Source: Actinomycetes bacterium
Lineage (GTDB): Bacteria; Actinomycetota; Actinomycetes; Streptosporangiales; Streptosporangiaceae
Direction: 5' to 3'
Assembly (NCBI GenBank): GCA_025964635.1
Contig: JAOPYP010000657.1
Span: 1-17,531 of the forward strand
Length of the DNA stretch: 17,531 bases
Below are positions 1-5,580 of the stretch, piece by piece (positions within the stretch are counted from its first letter, which is position 1; every line of letters begins with the position of its first letter). Made by a program: the position numbers and the translations under genes. The notes beneath the pieces were generated by a model that saw nothing but the letters and a program-made list of their open reading frames with translations, did not search any database and was not told the origin of the DNA.

Positions 1-5
1 GCCGG

Positions 6-566
6 TCACGACGCCGCGCCGAGCAGGCTCTCGATCCGGCTGAGCTGGTCGCGGAGTTCGGCCACGTCACCCTTGCTGGCGCTCTGCTCGGCCGGCTCGA
101 GGCTCAGCACGAGCTGCCCGCCGGGCTCGAGGACCCCCTTCTTTATCTCGCTGACATCGTCCCCGTTCTGGATGCGCACCGCGTGATCGAGCTCACTGCG
201 CCGCAGCCCCAGGTGCACCAGGGCGCGCTGGACCACGTGCCCGTCACGGATCACCGTGGTGGGCCGGCCATCGAAGATGCGCGCCGCGGTGGTGTTGCTG
301 GCGACCACCCGGTTGACGAGCGCGTTGACGGCCACCAGGGTGACGGCGCCGACGACCCCGCCCGTCAGTGAGGTGTCGTTACCGATGACCGCGTTCTGGA
401 CCACGTTGGACAGCAGGAAGATCACCACGAAGTCGAACGTGCTCATGTTCGAGAGCCCGCGCTTGCCGGTCAGCCGGAACAGCACGGCGATCAGCGCGTA
501 CACGAGGACGGTGCGGAGGATCTTCTCCGCGAACGGGATCTGCTCGATGAACATGGCGTGCCACAT
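6..566 (-). CDS. DUF421 (YetF-like) membrane protein
   Basis: The 186-aa product has three hydrophobic segments at about residues 16-34, 42-60 and 68-90, followed by a soluble domain. The stretch TGKRGLSNMSTFDFVVIFLL and the following SNVVQNAVIGNDTSL closely match the DUF421/YetF N-terminal region (GKR, FD, SNxVQNA). The cytoplasmic part carries the IFDGRPTTVIRDGHV strand pattern of the family, and the C-terminus (about 162-183) looks like a short amphipathic helix. The ATG at 566 is supported by a GGAGG on the minus strand six bases upstream. It lies downstream of the SMR exporter gene but is separated from it by a hairpin and 165 bp, so it probably has its own promoter, although none is obvious. 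DUF421 proteins lack a well-defined biochemical role; in Bacillus, relatives are linked to spore and envelope functions. Family call is firm, role unknown. Confidence 0.9.
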   Translation of the reverse strand: MWHAMFIEQIPFAEKILRTVLVYALIAVLFRLTGKRGLSNMSTFDFVVIFLLSNVVQNAVIGNDTSLTGGVVGAVTLVAVNALVNRVVASNTTAARIFDGRPTTVIRDGHVVQRALVHLGLRRSELDHAVRIQNGDDVSEIKKGVLEPGGQLVLSLEPAEQSASKGDVAELRDQLSRIESLLGAAS

Positions 567-669
567 CCCGGCCTCCGGACTGCTCGGAACACGGGCCCGC
601 GCCCGTCTTTCCCGTGCACCCTAAGGCGGCCGGCCCGCTTCCCGCCGCGCGGGACCGGGATAATTCTCC

Positions 670-711
670 GCAACGAAAACCTCACCCGGCCGGCGCCCCG
701 CGCCCGGTGAG
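670..711 (-). terminator. Rho-independent terminator of the SMR exporter gene
   Basis: On the minus strand CTCACC (711-706) pairs with GGTGAG (686-681), extended after one mismatch by three more G-C pairs, with a GC-rich internal loop. The stem is followed directly by GTTTTCGTT, a U-rich tail. It starts about 20 bases past the SMR stop codon. U-tailed terminators are uncommon in such GC-rich genomes, which makes this one more convincing. Confidence 0.55.
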
Positions 712-731
712 AGCCGTTATCGGAAAAGCGG

Positions 732-1055
732 TCAGGGTGTGACGCCGGACAGACTCAGCCCGATGACGCCTGCGACGATCAGGCCGATCGACACCAGCTT
801 GGCGGCCGAGACTGTCTCACCCAGGGCCACCATCCCGATCACCGCGGTGCCGGCCGCCCCGATGCCGGTCCAGACGGCGTACGACGGCCCGGCTTCCAGC
901 CCGCGCAAGGCCAGGCTGAGCAGGCCAAAGCTGATCAGCGCACAGGCCGCGAAGCCGACAGTGGGCCACAGCCGGGTGAAGTGGGCGCTCTGCTTGAGCA
1001 GCACCGCGAAACCCGTCTCGAACAGTCCGGCGGTCACGATCAGCAGCCATGCCAT
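732..1055 (-). CDS. Small multidrug resistance (SMR) family exporter, Gdx/SugE-like
   Basis: At 107 aa with four membrane spans (about 2-20, 30-48, 58-77, 84-103) this has the size and topology of an SMR protein, which works as a dual-topology dimer exchanging protons for small cations. The essential glutamate is E13 in GLFETGF. The guanidinium-exporter (Gdx/SugE) subtype is suggested by KQSAHFTRLWPT, S42 and YAVWTGIGAAGT with Y59 and W62. Residue 16, Trp in E. coli SugE, is Phe here, so the substrate may differ from guanidinium. The gene begins 29 bp after the SRPBCC gene with no intervening terminator, so the two are likely co-transcribed. With so short a gap there is no room for a guanidine riboswitch directly in front of it. 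The ATG at 1055 has only a weak, distant AGAGG. Confidence 0.9.
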   Translation of the reverse strand: MAWLLIVTAGLFETGFAVLLKQSAHFTRLWPTVGFAACALISFGLLSLALRGLEAGPSYAVWTGIGAAGTAVIGMVALGETVSAAKLVSIGLIVAGVIGLSLSGVTP

Positions 1056-1084
1056 GGCGGACCGGGCCTCTGCGCGGGGCCGGG

Positions 1085-1642
1085 TCAGGCGGCCAGCGGC
1101 CGGCCGGTCTCCAGCAGCGTCTTCAGGTCGCTGAGGATCCAGGCCCAGCCGCCGCTGACCGCCGTGTGCCGCCCCTCGGCCAGCGCGGCCGTTTCCGGCG
1201 CGCCTGCCAGGTCGTGGGTGAGCGTCAGCATGCTCACGCCACCGCTGCCTTCCTCTATCTCCCAGGTCAGCCGGGTGTCAGGCTCAGCCCGGGTGCCGGC
1301 GTCGAACAGGGCGTGCCAGGTCTGCACGAGCCGCCGCGGCGGCTCAGCCTCGAGGACCTCACCCTCGATGATCACGCCGTAGATGCCGCGCATGGTCATG
1401 GTCACGCTGGCGAAGGCCCGGTAGGCGCCTCCTGGCCGCATCTCGTACTGGGCCGGTGCCCGGTAGCCGTACTTCTGGGTCCAGCCCGGCCGGGTCAGCG
1501 CATCCCAGATCTCCAGGGGCGTCGCCCGGATGAAGATGCGGTGGGCCTGCACGGTCCCGGTCTGCACGGTCCCAGTCTGCACGGTCCCGTTCTGCACGGT
1601 CCCGGTCTGCACGGGGAGCCGGTCCTCGGTTGCGGCGGTCAT
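1085..1642 (-). CDS. SRPBCC/AHSA1-like (START-fold) protein with N-terminal TVQ repeat
   Basis: The 185-aa product has an AHSA1/SRPBCC fold from about residue 33. IFIRATPLEIWDALTRPGW is the typical opening helix, followed by MRPGGAYRAFASV, EGEVLEAEPPRRLVQTWHA and LTWEIEEGSGGVSMLTLTHD, then the closing helix GGWAWILSDLKTLLETG. Members bind hydrophobic ligands or act in stress responses; the ligand is unknown. The start at 1642 (MTAATEDRL) is preferred over an upstream ATG at 1711 because GAGGAGAGG lies a few bases before it. Residues 13-31 are a run of TVQ-containing pentapeptides encoded by a 15-bp tandem repeat, not part of the fold. AHSA1 genes often sit beside an ArsR repressor; none is here. 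The next gene is the SMR exporter, suggesting a shared small-molecule or detoxification role. Confidence 0.85.
   Translation of the reverse strand: MTAATEDRLPVQTGTVQNGTVQTGTVQTGTVQAHRIFIRATPLEIWDALTRPGWTQKYGYRAPAQYEMRPGGAYRAFASVTMTMRGIYGVIIEGEVLEAEPPRRLVQTWHALFDAGTRAEPDTRLTWEIEEGSGGVSMLTLTHDLAGAPETAALAEGRHTAVSGGWAWILSDLKTLLETGRPLAA
1547..1615. repeat. 15-bp tandem repeat, 4.6 copies, inside the SRPBCC gene
   Basis: Units begin at 1547, 1562, 1577, 1592 and 1607 (partial), with plus-strand consensus CTGCACGGTCCCGGT. Copies differ at one or two bases near the unit's end. The length is a multiple of three, so the repeat stays in frame and encodes TVQ[T/N]G pentapeptides on the minus strand. Confidence 0.95.
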
Positions 1643-1694
1643 GTCCTCTCCTCTGCTCGGTACCGCGGGTCGCCAGCACCGCGGCGGGGCGGGC

Positions 1695-1735
1695 CGCCCT
1701 GATCCGCACACCTCGGGGGGCGTCGGATCAGGGCG
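1695..1735. repeat. 12-bp perfect inverted repeat between kinase and SRPBCC genes
   Basis: The arms 1695-1706 (CGCCCTGATCCG) and 1724-1735 are perfect reverse complements with a 17-base spacer. The element lies about 87 bases past the kinase stop codon and 53 bases before the SRPBCC start, both on the minus strand. It could be a terminator for the two-component operon (no U-tail) or an operator for the SRPBCC-SMR operon. The dyad with a spacer of this size does not decide between the two. Confidence 0.6.
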
Positions 1736-1821
1736 ACAAGACCAGGTAATCCGTGCATGGTGCAGGGGTTGTGCGGCTGGTGTGGTGACGGGGTGAAGAA
1801 ACCCTGAGCGGGGGCCGCCGG

Positions 1822-3249
1822 TCAGGCCGCGGGCAGGGTGAGCGTCATCTCGGTGCCGCGCCCAGGCTGGCTGCTCGCGGTGAGCTGGCCGCCGTGGGCC
1901 CGGGCGAGCTCCGCCGCCACCGCGAGGCCGATGCCGCTGCCGGAGATCTGGGACGCCTGCCGGCCGCGCCAGAACCGCTCGAAGATGTGCGGCAGCTCGT
2001 CGGCGGGGATCCCGGTACCGGTGTCGCTGACGCGGAGCACGGCGGACCGGCCCGTGGTGCCAGGGGAACGGGTTGTGGCAGGGGAACCTGCGGCCCGGGA
2101 GGGGTTAGCGGTCCCAGACTGGACGGTCGTCCCGGACTGCACGGTCGTCCCGGACTGCACGGTCACCCGGCCGCCGGCCGGGGTGAACTTCAGCGCGTTG
2201 GTGAGCAGGTTCGTGACCACCTGGTGCAGCCACCGCGGGTCGGCCATGACCCAGGCCGGGGCGAGCTGCCGCTCGACCGTGAGGCTGGCCGCCTCGAACC
2301 GCCCGGCCAGGCTGTCGGTGGCGGCCGCGGTCACCTCAGCCAGGTCGCAGCGGCGCAGCGACAGCTGCAGCGTGGCGGCGTCCGCCGCGGCCAGGGTCTG
2401 CAGGTCGTCCACCATGCGGGCCAGCCGGAGCACCTCGTCGCGCAGTGAGGTCAGCTGGTCCGGGGTCGCCTCGACCACGCCGTCGAGCAGCGCCTCGTGG
2501 CCCGCCTGGAGGATCGCGACCGGGGTCCGCAGCTCGTGGGCCACGTCGGCGACCAGGTCACGGCGCAGTTGCTCCTGCCGGTCCAGGGTGTCGGCCATCT
2601 GGTCGAACGCGGTGGCCAGTTCCCGCAGCTCGCCGGCCGCCGCGACCGGGCCGACCCGCGCGGCGCGGTCGCCGCCGCCCATGGCCCGGGTCACGGTGAT
2701 GATCCGCTCCACCGGCCGGGTGATCCGCCGGGCCAGCGCCAGGCCCGTCACCAGCGCGAGCAGCGCCGCCAGCCCGGCGGCCCCGGCGATGGCCCGCAGC
2801 AGCGCGCTGCGCAGGCTCTGCTCCGCCCCGCCCAGGCCCGATCCGCGGAACCGGACCACCGCCGATCCGACCCGCTGGCCGTGCACCTGGACCGGCTCGG
2901 TGAGCTGGGTGCCGGGGTGCCCGGCGAACCCGGGCGAGGATGCCACCGGCCGGCCGGCCGCGTCCCGTATCTGGACGTCCGCGCCGGTGCGCGCGGCCAG
3001 GTCCAGCACCGGGGCCAGGTCCGCCGCGGCCCAGCTGTTCGTGCGGTCCCAGGCCGCGCCCGCGGCTACCGCGACCGCACTGCCCAGCTGGAACCGCTGC
3101 CGTCCGGCCAGGGACGAGACGTCCGCGGCGGAGAACACCGCGGTCAAGCCGGCCAGCAGGGCGATCGCCACCAGGGCCACGCCCAGGAACGCCAGCGCCA
3201 GGCGGAGGCCGATGGTACTGCTCCGGGCCGGGGTGCGGGGGTCAGCCAT
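1822..3249 (-). CDS. HAMP-domain sensor histidine kinase (BaeS-like)
   Basis: The 475-aa kinase partners the response regulator just upstream, with which it overlaps by 8 bp. Membrane span 1 is at about 13-38, an extracytoplasmic sensor region of roughly 110 residues follows, then span 2 (about 152-173), HAMP (about 174-226) and HisKA with the phospho-accepting H238 in DVAHELRTP. The ATPase domain shows the N box (NLLTNALKFTP, N347/N351), G1 (DTGTG, 409-413), an F-box-like FERFW and G2 (GSGIGLAV, 437-444). All catalytic motifs look intact. An odd feature is the insertion at about 364-402, holding three VQSGT repeats plus a Ser/Thr/Pro-rich stretch, between the strand GGRVTV and the strand AVLRVSD, where kinases normally have a short hairpin. 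The signal is unknown; BaeS-type kinases commonly respond to envelope stress. Confidence 0.93.
   Translation of the reverse strand: MADPRTPARSSTIGLRLALAFLGVALVAIALLAGLTAVFSAADVSSLAGRQRFQLGSAVAVAAGAAWDRTNSWAAADLAPVLDLAARTGADVQIRDAAGRPVASSPGFAGHPGTQLTEPVQVHGQRVGSAVVRFRGSGLGGAEQSLRSALLRAIAGAAGLAALLALVTGLALARRITRPVERIITVTRAMGGGDRAARVGPVAAAGELRELATAFDQMADTLDRQEQLRRDLVADVAHELRTPVAILQAGHEALLDGVVEATPDQLTSLRDEVLRLARMVDDLQTLAAADAATLQLSLRRCDLAEVTAAATDSLAGRFEAASLTVERQLAPAWVMADPRWLHQVVTNLLTNALKFTPAGGRVTVQSGTTVQSGTTVQSGTANPSRAAGSPATTRSPGTTGRSAVLRVSDTGTGIPADELPHIFERFWRGRQASQISGSGIGLAVAAELARAHGGQLTASSQPGRGTEMTLTLPAA
2118..2168. repeat. 18-bp tandem repeat, about 2.8 copies, inside the kinase gene
   Basis: Units begin at 2118, 2136 and 2154 with plus-strand consensus ACTGCACGGTCGTCCCGG. 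The first has one substitution (GG for GC) and the last is partial. The repeat is in frame and encodes [T]TVQSG on the minus strand. It shares the core CTGCACGGTC with the repeat in the neighbouring SRPBCC gene. Confidence 0.9.
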
Positions 3250-3937
3250 CGCGGGGCAGGCCGAGCCGGTAACCGCCGCCCAGCACGGTCTGGACGATCC
3301 GCGGGCTGCCCGGGTCCTCCTCGATCTTGCGGCGCAGGTTCTTCACGTGTGAGTCGACGGTGCGCTCGTAACCCTCGAACTCATACCCGCGCACCCGGTT
3401 GATCAGCTCGAACCGGGAGTACACCCGGCCCGGCACGGTGGCCAGCGCCACCAGCACTCCCCACTCGGTCGGGGTCAGCCCCACGGCGGCCCCCCGCACC
3501 GTGGCCAGGCGCTGCGGTTCGTCGATGACCAGCTCGCCGTCGCCGTAGCTGGCCACGCCCTGGGCCGCCCCCGGGCCACTGCGGCGCAGCACGGCGTGGA
3601 CCCGCAGCACCAGCTCCCGCGGGCTGAACGGCTTGGTCACGTAGTCGTCGGCGCCGAGTTCCAGGCCGCGGATCCGGTCCTCTTCGGTGCTCCTGGCCGT
3701 CAGCATCAGGATCGGGGTGGGCCCGGCCGCGCGCAGCTCGCGGGCGACGGTTTCACCGGCCACGTCCGGCAGGCCGAGGTCGAGGATGACCAGGTCCGGG
3801 GAGGCCGATCCGGCCAGCGTGAGCGCCTCCGCGCCGGAGTCGGTGGTCAGCACGGTGAACCCGGCCCGTTCCAGGTACGAGCGGACCAGGTCGCGCAGCT
3901 TGCGCTCGTCCTCCACCACCAGCACCGTCGCCGCCAT
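3242..3937 (-). CDS. OmpR/PhoB-family response regulator
   Basis: The 231-aa protein has an N-terminal receiver domain (about 4-116) with the acidic pair E9/D10, phospho-acceptor D53 in LVILDLGLPD, T80 in LMLTAR and K102 in YVTKPF. A winged-helix DNA-binding domain of the OmpR type follows (about 130-228), with GLTPTEWGVL, the RGYEFEGYERTVDSHVKNLR recognition region and VLGGGYRLG. All phosphorelay residues are present, so it should be a normal transcription regulator activated by the kinase encoded downstream with an 8-bp overlap. The ATG at 3937 has a GGTGAG five bases upstream and a GGAGAGG further away. The gene starts 200 bp from the divergent small membrane protein/dedA pair, which makes that pair and its own operon the first candidates for its regulon. 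Confidence 0.95.
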   Translation of the reverse strand: MAATVLVVEDERKLRDLVRSYLERAGFTVLTTDSGAEALTLAGSASPDLVILDLGLPDVAGETVARELRAAGPTPILMLTARSTEEDRIRGLELGADDYVTKPFSPRELVLRVHAVLRRSGPGAAQGVASYGDGELVIDEPQRLATVRGAAVGLTPTEWGVLVALATVPGRVYSRFELINRVRGYEFEGYERTVDSHVKNLRRKIEEDPGSPRIVQTVLGGGYRLGLPRDG

Positions 3938-4131
3938 GGCTGCTCACCGCCTCTCCGTGCCCGGGTCCGGCGGCCTGGCCGGATCGCCCGGCCGTGCCGC
4001 GCCGTGCCTCCATGATCCCGCAGCCAGGGACTGGTACCCGGGATGCCCGGTCCGGACGCGCGGTTCTGCGGCCCGGCTCCACACCGTCGCCACAGCAGCT
4101 CCACCTGCCCGGCACCCCGGCCGGCTGCGCT
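3938..4131. other. Divergent intergenic region between response regulator and dedA operon
   Basis: This 194-bp region must hold promoters for both directions. I see no convincing -35/-10 pair and no clear direct-repeat operator for the response regulator. A translated frame continues through it from 3994 into the small membrane protein but has no family features, so it is treated as non-coding. Confidence 0.4.
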
Positions 4132-4248
4132 GTGAGGATGACCGGCAATGACCTGATCGTGATCGCGCCGTGGATCATCTTCGGCGCGGCGCTGGCCGTC
4201 GTGCTGGCCCGGCTGCTGAGTTCCCGCCGCCGCGGAGGACGCTGGTGA
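4132..4248 (+). CDS. Small single-span membrane protein upstream of and coupled to dedA
   Basis: This short gene encodes about 38 aa from GTG 4132, or 36 aa from ATG 4138 (MTGNDLIVIAPW). It has one hydrophobic span (about IVIAPWIIFGAALAVVLARLL) ending in a basic tail, RRRGGRW, which predicts a cytoplasmic C-terminus. Its stop codon TGA (4246-4248) overlaps the GTG start of the DedA gene (4245), so the two are translationally coupled. That coupling and the clean membrane span are the main reasons to regard it as real. No good ribosome site precedes it; the GAGG before 4138 is too close for the ATG, so the exact start is uncertain. I recognise no family. It could be a partner of the DedA transporter or mainly a translational leader. 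Confidence 0.6.
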   Translation: MRMTGNDLIVIAPWIIFGAALAVVLARLLSSRRRGGRW

Positions 4249-5129
4249 TCGGCCTGGCCCAGCTGGACATCAGTTCGCCGTTCTCCTATCTCATCGCGGT
4301 CCTCGTGCCCGCGCTCGACGCGCTGATCCCGGTCCTGCCCAGCGAGACCGCGGTCATCGCCCTCGGTGTCGCGACCGCGGGCAGCACCGACCCGCGGATC
4401 GCGGTGCTGGTGGGGCTGGCCGCGGTGGGCGCATTCCTCGGCGACAACGCGGCCTACCTGCTGGGCCGGCGGTTCGGGCCGGCCGTCAGCCGGTGGATCT
4501 TCACGGGCGAGCGGGGGGCACGCCGGCGCGCGTGGGCGCAGCGCTCCCTGGCGCAGTACGGCATCCGGATCATCGTGGCCTGCCGGTTCATCCCGGGTGG
4601 CCGCACGGCGGTGACGCTGACCTGCGGTCTCATCGGATACCCCCGGCGCAGTTTCATTCTCGGCACCGGGATCGCCGGGGTCCTGTGGGCGAGCTACGCG
4701 TTCTTGATCGGCCGGCTGGGCGGCCAGGCCTTCGAAGGCCGGCCCTGGGCCGGGCTGCTGGTCGGCCTGGGCCTCACCGTCGTGGTCAGCGGCGTGATCG
4801 AGGCGGTCCGGCGGCTCCGCCGGCGGGCCCGCACCCGCCGCGCCCCCCGGTCTGCTCCCGCCCCGGACCCTGATCCTGGTCCGCACCCTGATCCTGGCCC
4901 GCACCCTGATCCTGGTCCGCACCCTGACTCTGGCCCGCACCCTGAGGCTGGTCCGCACCCTGATCCTGAGGCCGCCGCCCCTGATCCCGGCCCTGGCCCG
5001 CGGCCCGCGGTCCCGGGCTCCACATCTCCTGCACAGGTTCTGCAGGCGGGCTCCACGGCGTCCGTCTGTCCTGGTCAGGAACGGCGGGCGGGGGTGCGTG
5101 TCACCCGGCATGCCGTCCGCAGGGGATAG
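4245..5129 (+). CDS. DedA-family (SNARE-associated/VTT) membrane protein with repetitive tail
   Basis: The 294-aa product matches the DedA family, membrane proteins implicated in lipid-carrier (undecaprenyl phosphate or phospholipid) translocation and proton-motive-force homeostasis. Supporting features are the re-entrant segment VPALDALIPVLPSETAVIAL with E34, then GAFLGDNAAYLLGRRFG (about 62-78), the family hallmark RFIPGGR (114-120) and TCGLIGYPRRSFILGTGIAG. Further spans lie at about 139-158 and 168-188. The GTG start at 4245 is chosen because GGAGG lies six bases upstream and it overlaps the stop of the preceding small gene; an in-frame ATG at 4170 would add a non-homologous Arg-rich leader. 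Residues about 206-242 form a P-D-P-G-P-H hexapeptide repeat, followed by a Pro/Gly-rich end of about 50 residues; this tail is atypical for the family. Confidence 0.9.
   Translation: MIGLAQLDISSPFSYLIAVLVPALDALIPVLPSETAVIALGVATAGSTDPRIAVLVGLAAVGAFLGDNAAYLLGRRFGPAVSRWIFTGERGARRRAWAQRSLAQYGIRIIVACRFIPGGRTAVTLTCGLIGYPRRSFILGTGIAGVLWASYAFLIGRLGGQAFEGRPWAGLLVGLGLTVVVSGVIEAVRRLRRRARTRRAPRSAPAPDPDPGPHPDPGPHPDPGPHPDSGPHPEAGPHPDPEAAAPDPGPGPRPAVPGSTSPAQVLQAGSTASVCPGQERRAGVRVTRHAVRRG
4867..4968. repeat. 18-bp tandem repeat, about 5.7 copies, in the dedA tail
   Basis: Units begin at 4867, 4885, 4903, 4921, 4939 and 4957 (partial), consensus ACCCTGATCCTGGTCCGC. The third-from-last triplet region alternates GGTCC / GGCCC / GGTCC / GGCCC / GGTCC between successive units, giving a 36-bp higher-order period. 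It encodes repeated PDPGPH with decayed copies PDSGPH and PEAGPH. Confidence 0.95.
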
Positions 5130-5172
5130 CCGGGCGGTGCCCGCAGGCGTGGGGAGCGGGCACCGCCTGTCC

Positions 5173-5218
5173 GGCCAGCCCGTCCGGTCAGGCGGGGGCC
5201 TGACCGGACGGGCTGGCC
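5173..5218. terminator. Perfect 21-bp hairpin, bidirectional terminator of convergent genes
   Basis: Arms 5173-5193 and 5198-5218 are exact reverse complements with a GGGG loop at 5194-5197. It lies 43 bp after the dedA stop codon and spans the end of the convergent 115-aa gene, whose stop codon (5188-5190) is inside the left arm. There is no U-tract on either side, as is common for actinobacterial terminators. Confidence 0.8.
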
Positions 5219-5535
5219 CCGTCCAGGGCGTACTTACCCCGGCTGGATCCGGGTTCGTCGGTCAGCCGGAGCACCGCCTGGGCGGCCGCGACGAGCCCGG
5301 CGTCCCCGTCCGCTCCTTCGGCGGCCAGCGCCTTGGCGAGCGGGCGGGCCCACCTCGCCGGGTCTTCCGCGTGCTGCCGGAGCACCATGCCGCCGTTCGG
5401 GCGGCCACTGAGCCGCTGCCGGGCGAACGTCACCAGTTCGGCGTGCGCGTCCGCTAATGCGGGCGGCGGAGCGTCCCGGTGCGTCGCCCTGGCTCCCGCC
5501 GCCAGCGCGGTCACGATGAGCGTGATCGGGTCCAT
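5188..5535 (-). CDS. Uncharacterised 115-aa protein of a widespread actinobacterial family (MDPITLIVTALAAGA type)
   Basis: The N-terminus MDPITLIVTALAAGARA, a helical middle (ADAHAELVTFARQRLSGRPN), the ARWARPLAKALAAEGA helix and GDAGLVAAAQAVLRL match my recollection of a common, function-unknown family in actinobacteria. As I recall, those homologues continue after a GKY-x-VD strand into a short amyloid/RHIM-like QxGD motif. Here the chain reads GKYALD and then stops within about ten residues encoded by a hairpin, so that motif is missing. The start is firm: GAGGAG lies five bases before ATG 5535. It begins 45 bp after the 668-aa VirD4-like gene on the same strand, so they are likely one operon. 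In such families the protein is thought to be an adaptor for conflict or cell-death systems; that is inference. No enzymatic motif is visible. Confidence 0.75.
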   Translation of the reverse strand: MDPITLIVTALAAGARATHRDAPPPALADAHAELVTFARQRLSGRPNGGMVLRQHAEDPARWARPLAKALAAEGADGDAGLVAAAQAVLRLTDEPGSSRGKYALDGASPSGQAPA

Positions 5536-5580
5536 CTCACTCCTCGGTCGGCCGGATCCAGGCCCCGGCCTGCTGCCGGG

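Noticed and set aside
1547..2168. CRISPR array or transposon ends
   Set aside because: The repeats are contiguous 15- and 18-bp units without spacers and in frame with coding sequence.
1838..3352. Long open frame (504 codons) on the plus strand opposite the sensor kinase
   Set aside because: It is an Arg/Ser-rich shadow of the intact kinase and regulator genes, produced by GC-rich third positions, with no recognisable motif.
3753..5111. 452-codon minus-strand frame opposite dedA with RVRTRIRVRARIR repeats
   Set aside because: The repeat is the antisense of the dedA tail repeat and the frame ends inside the regulator gene out of phase.
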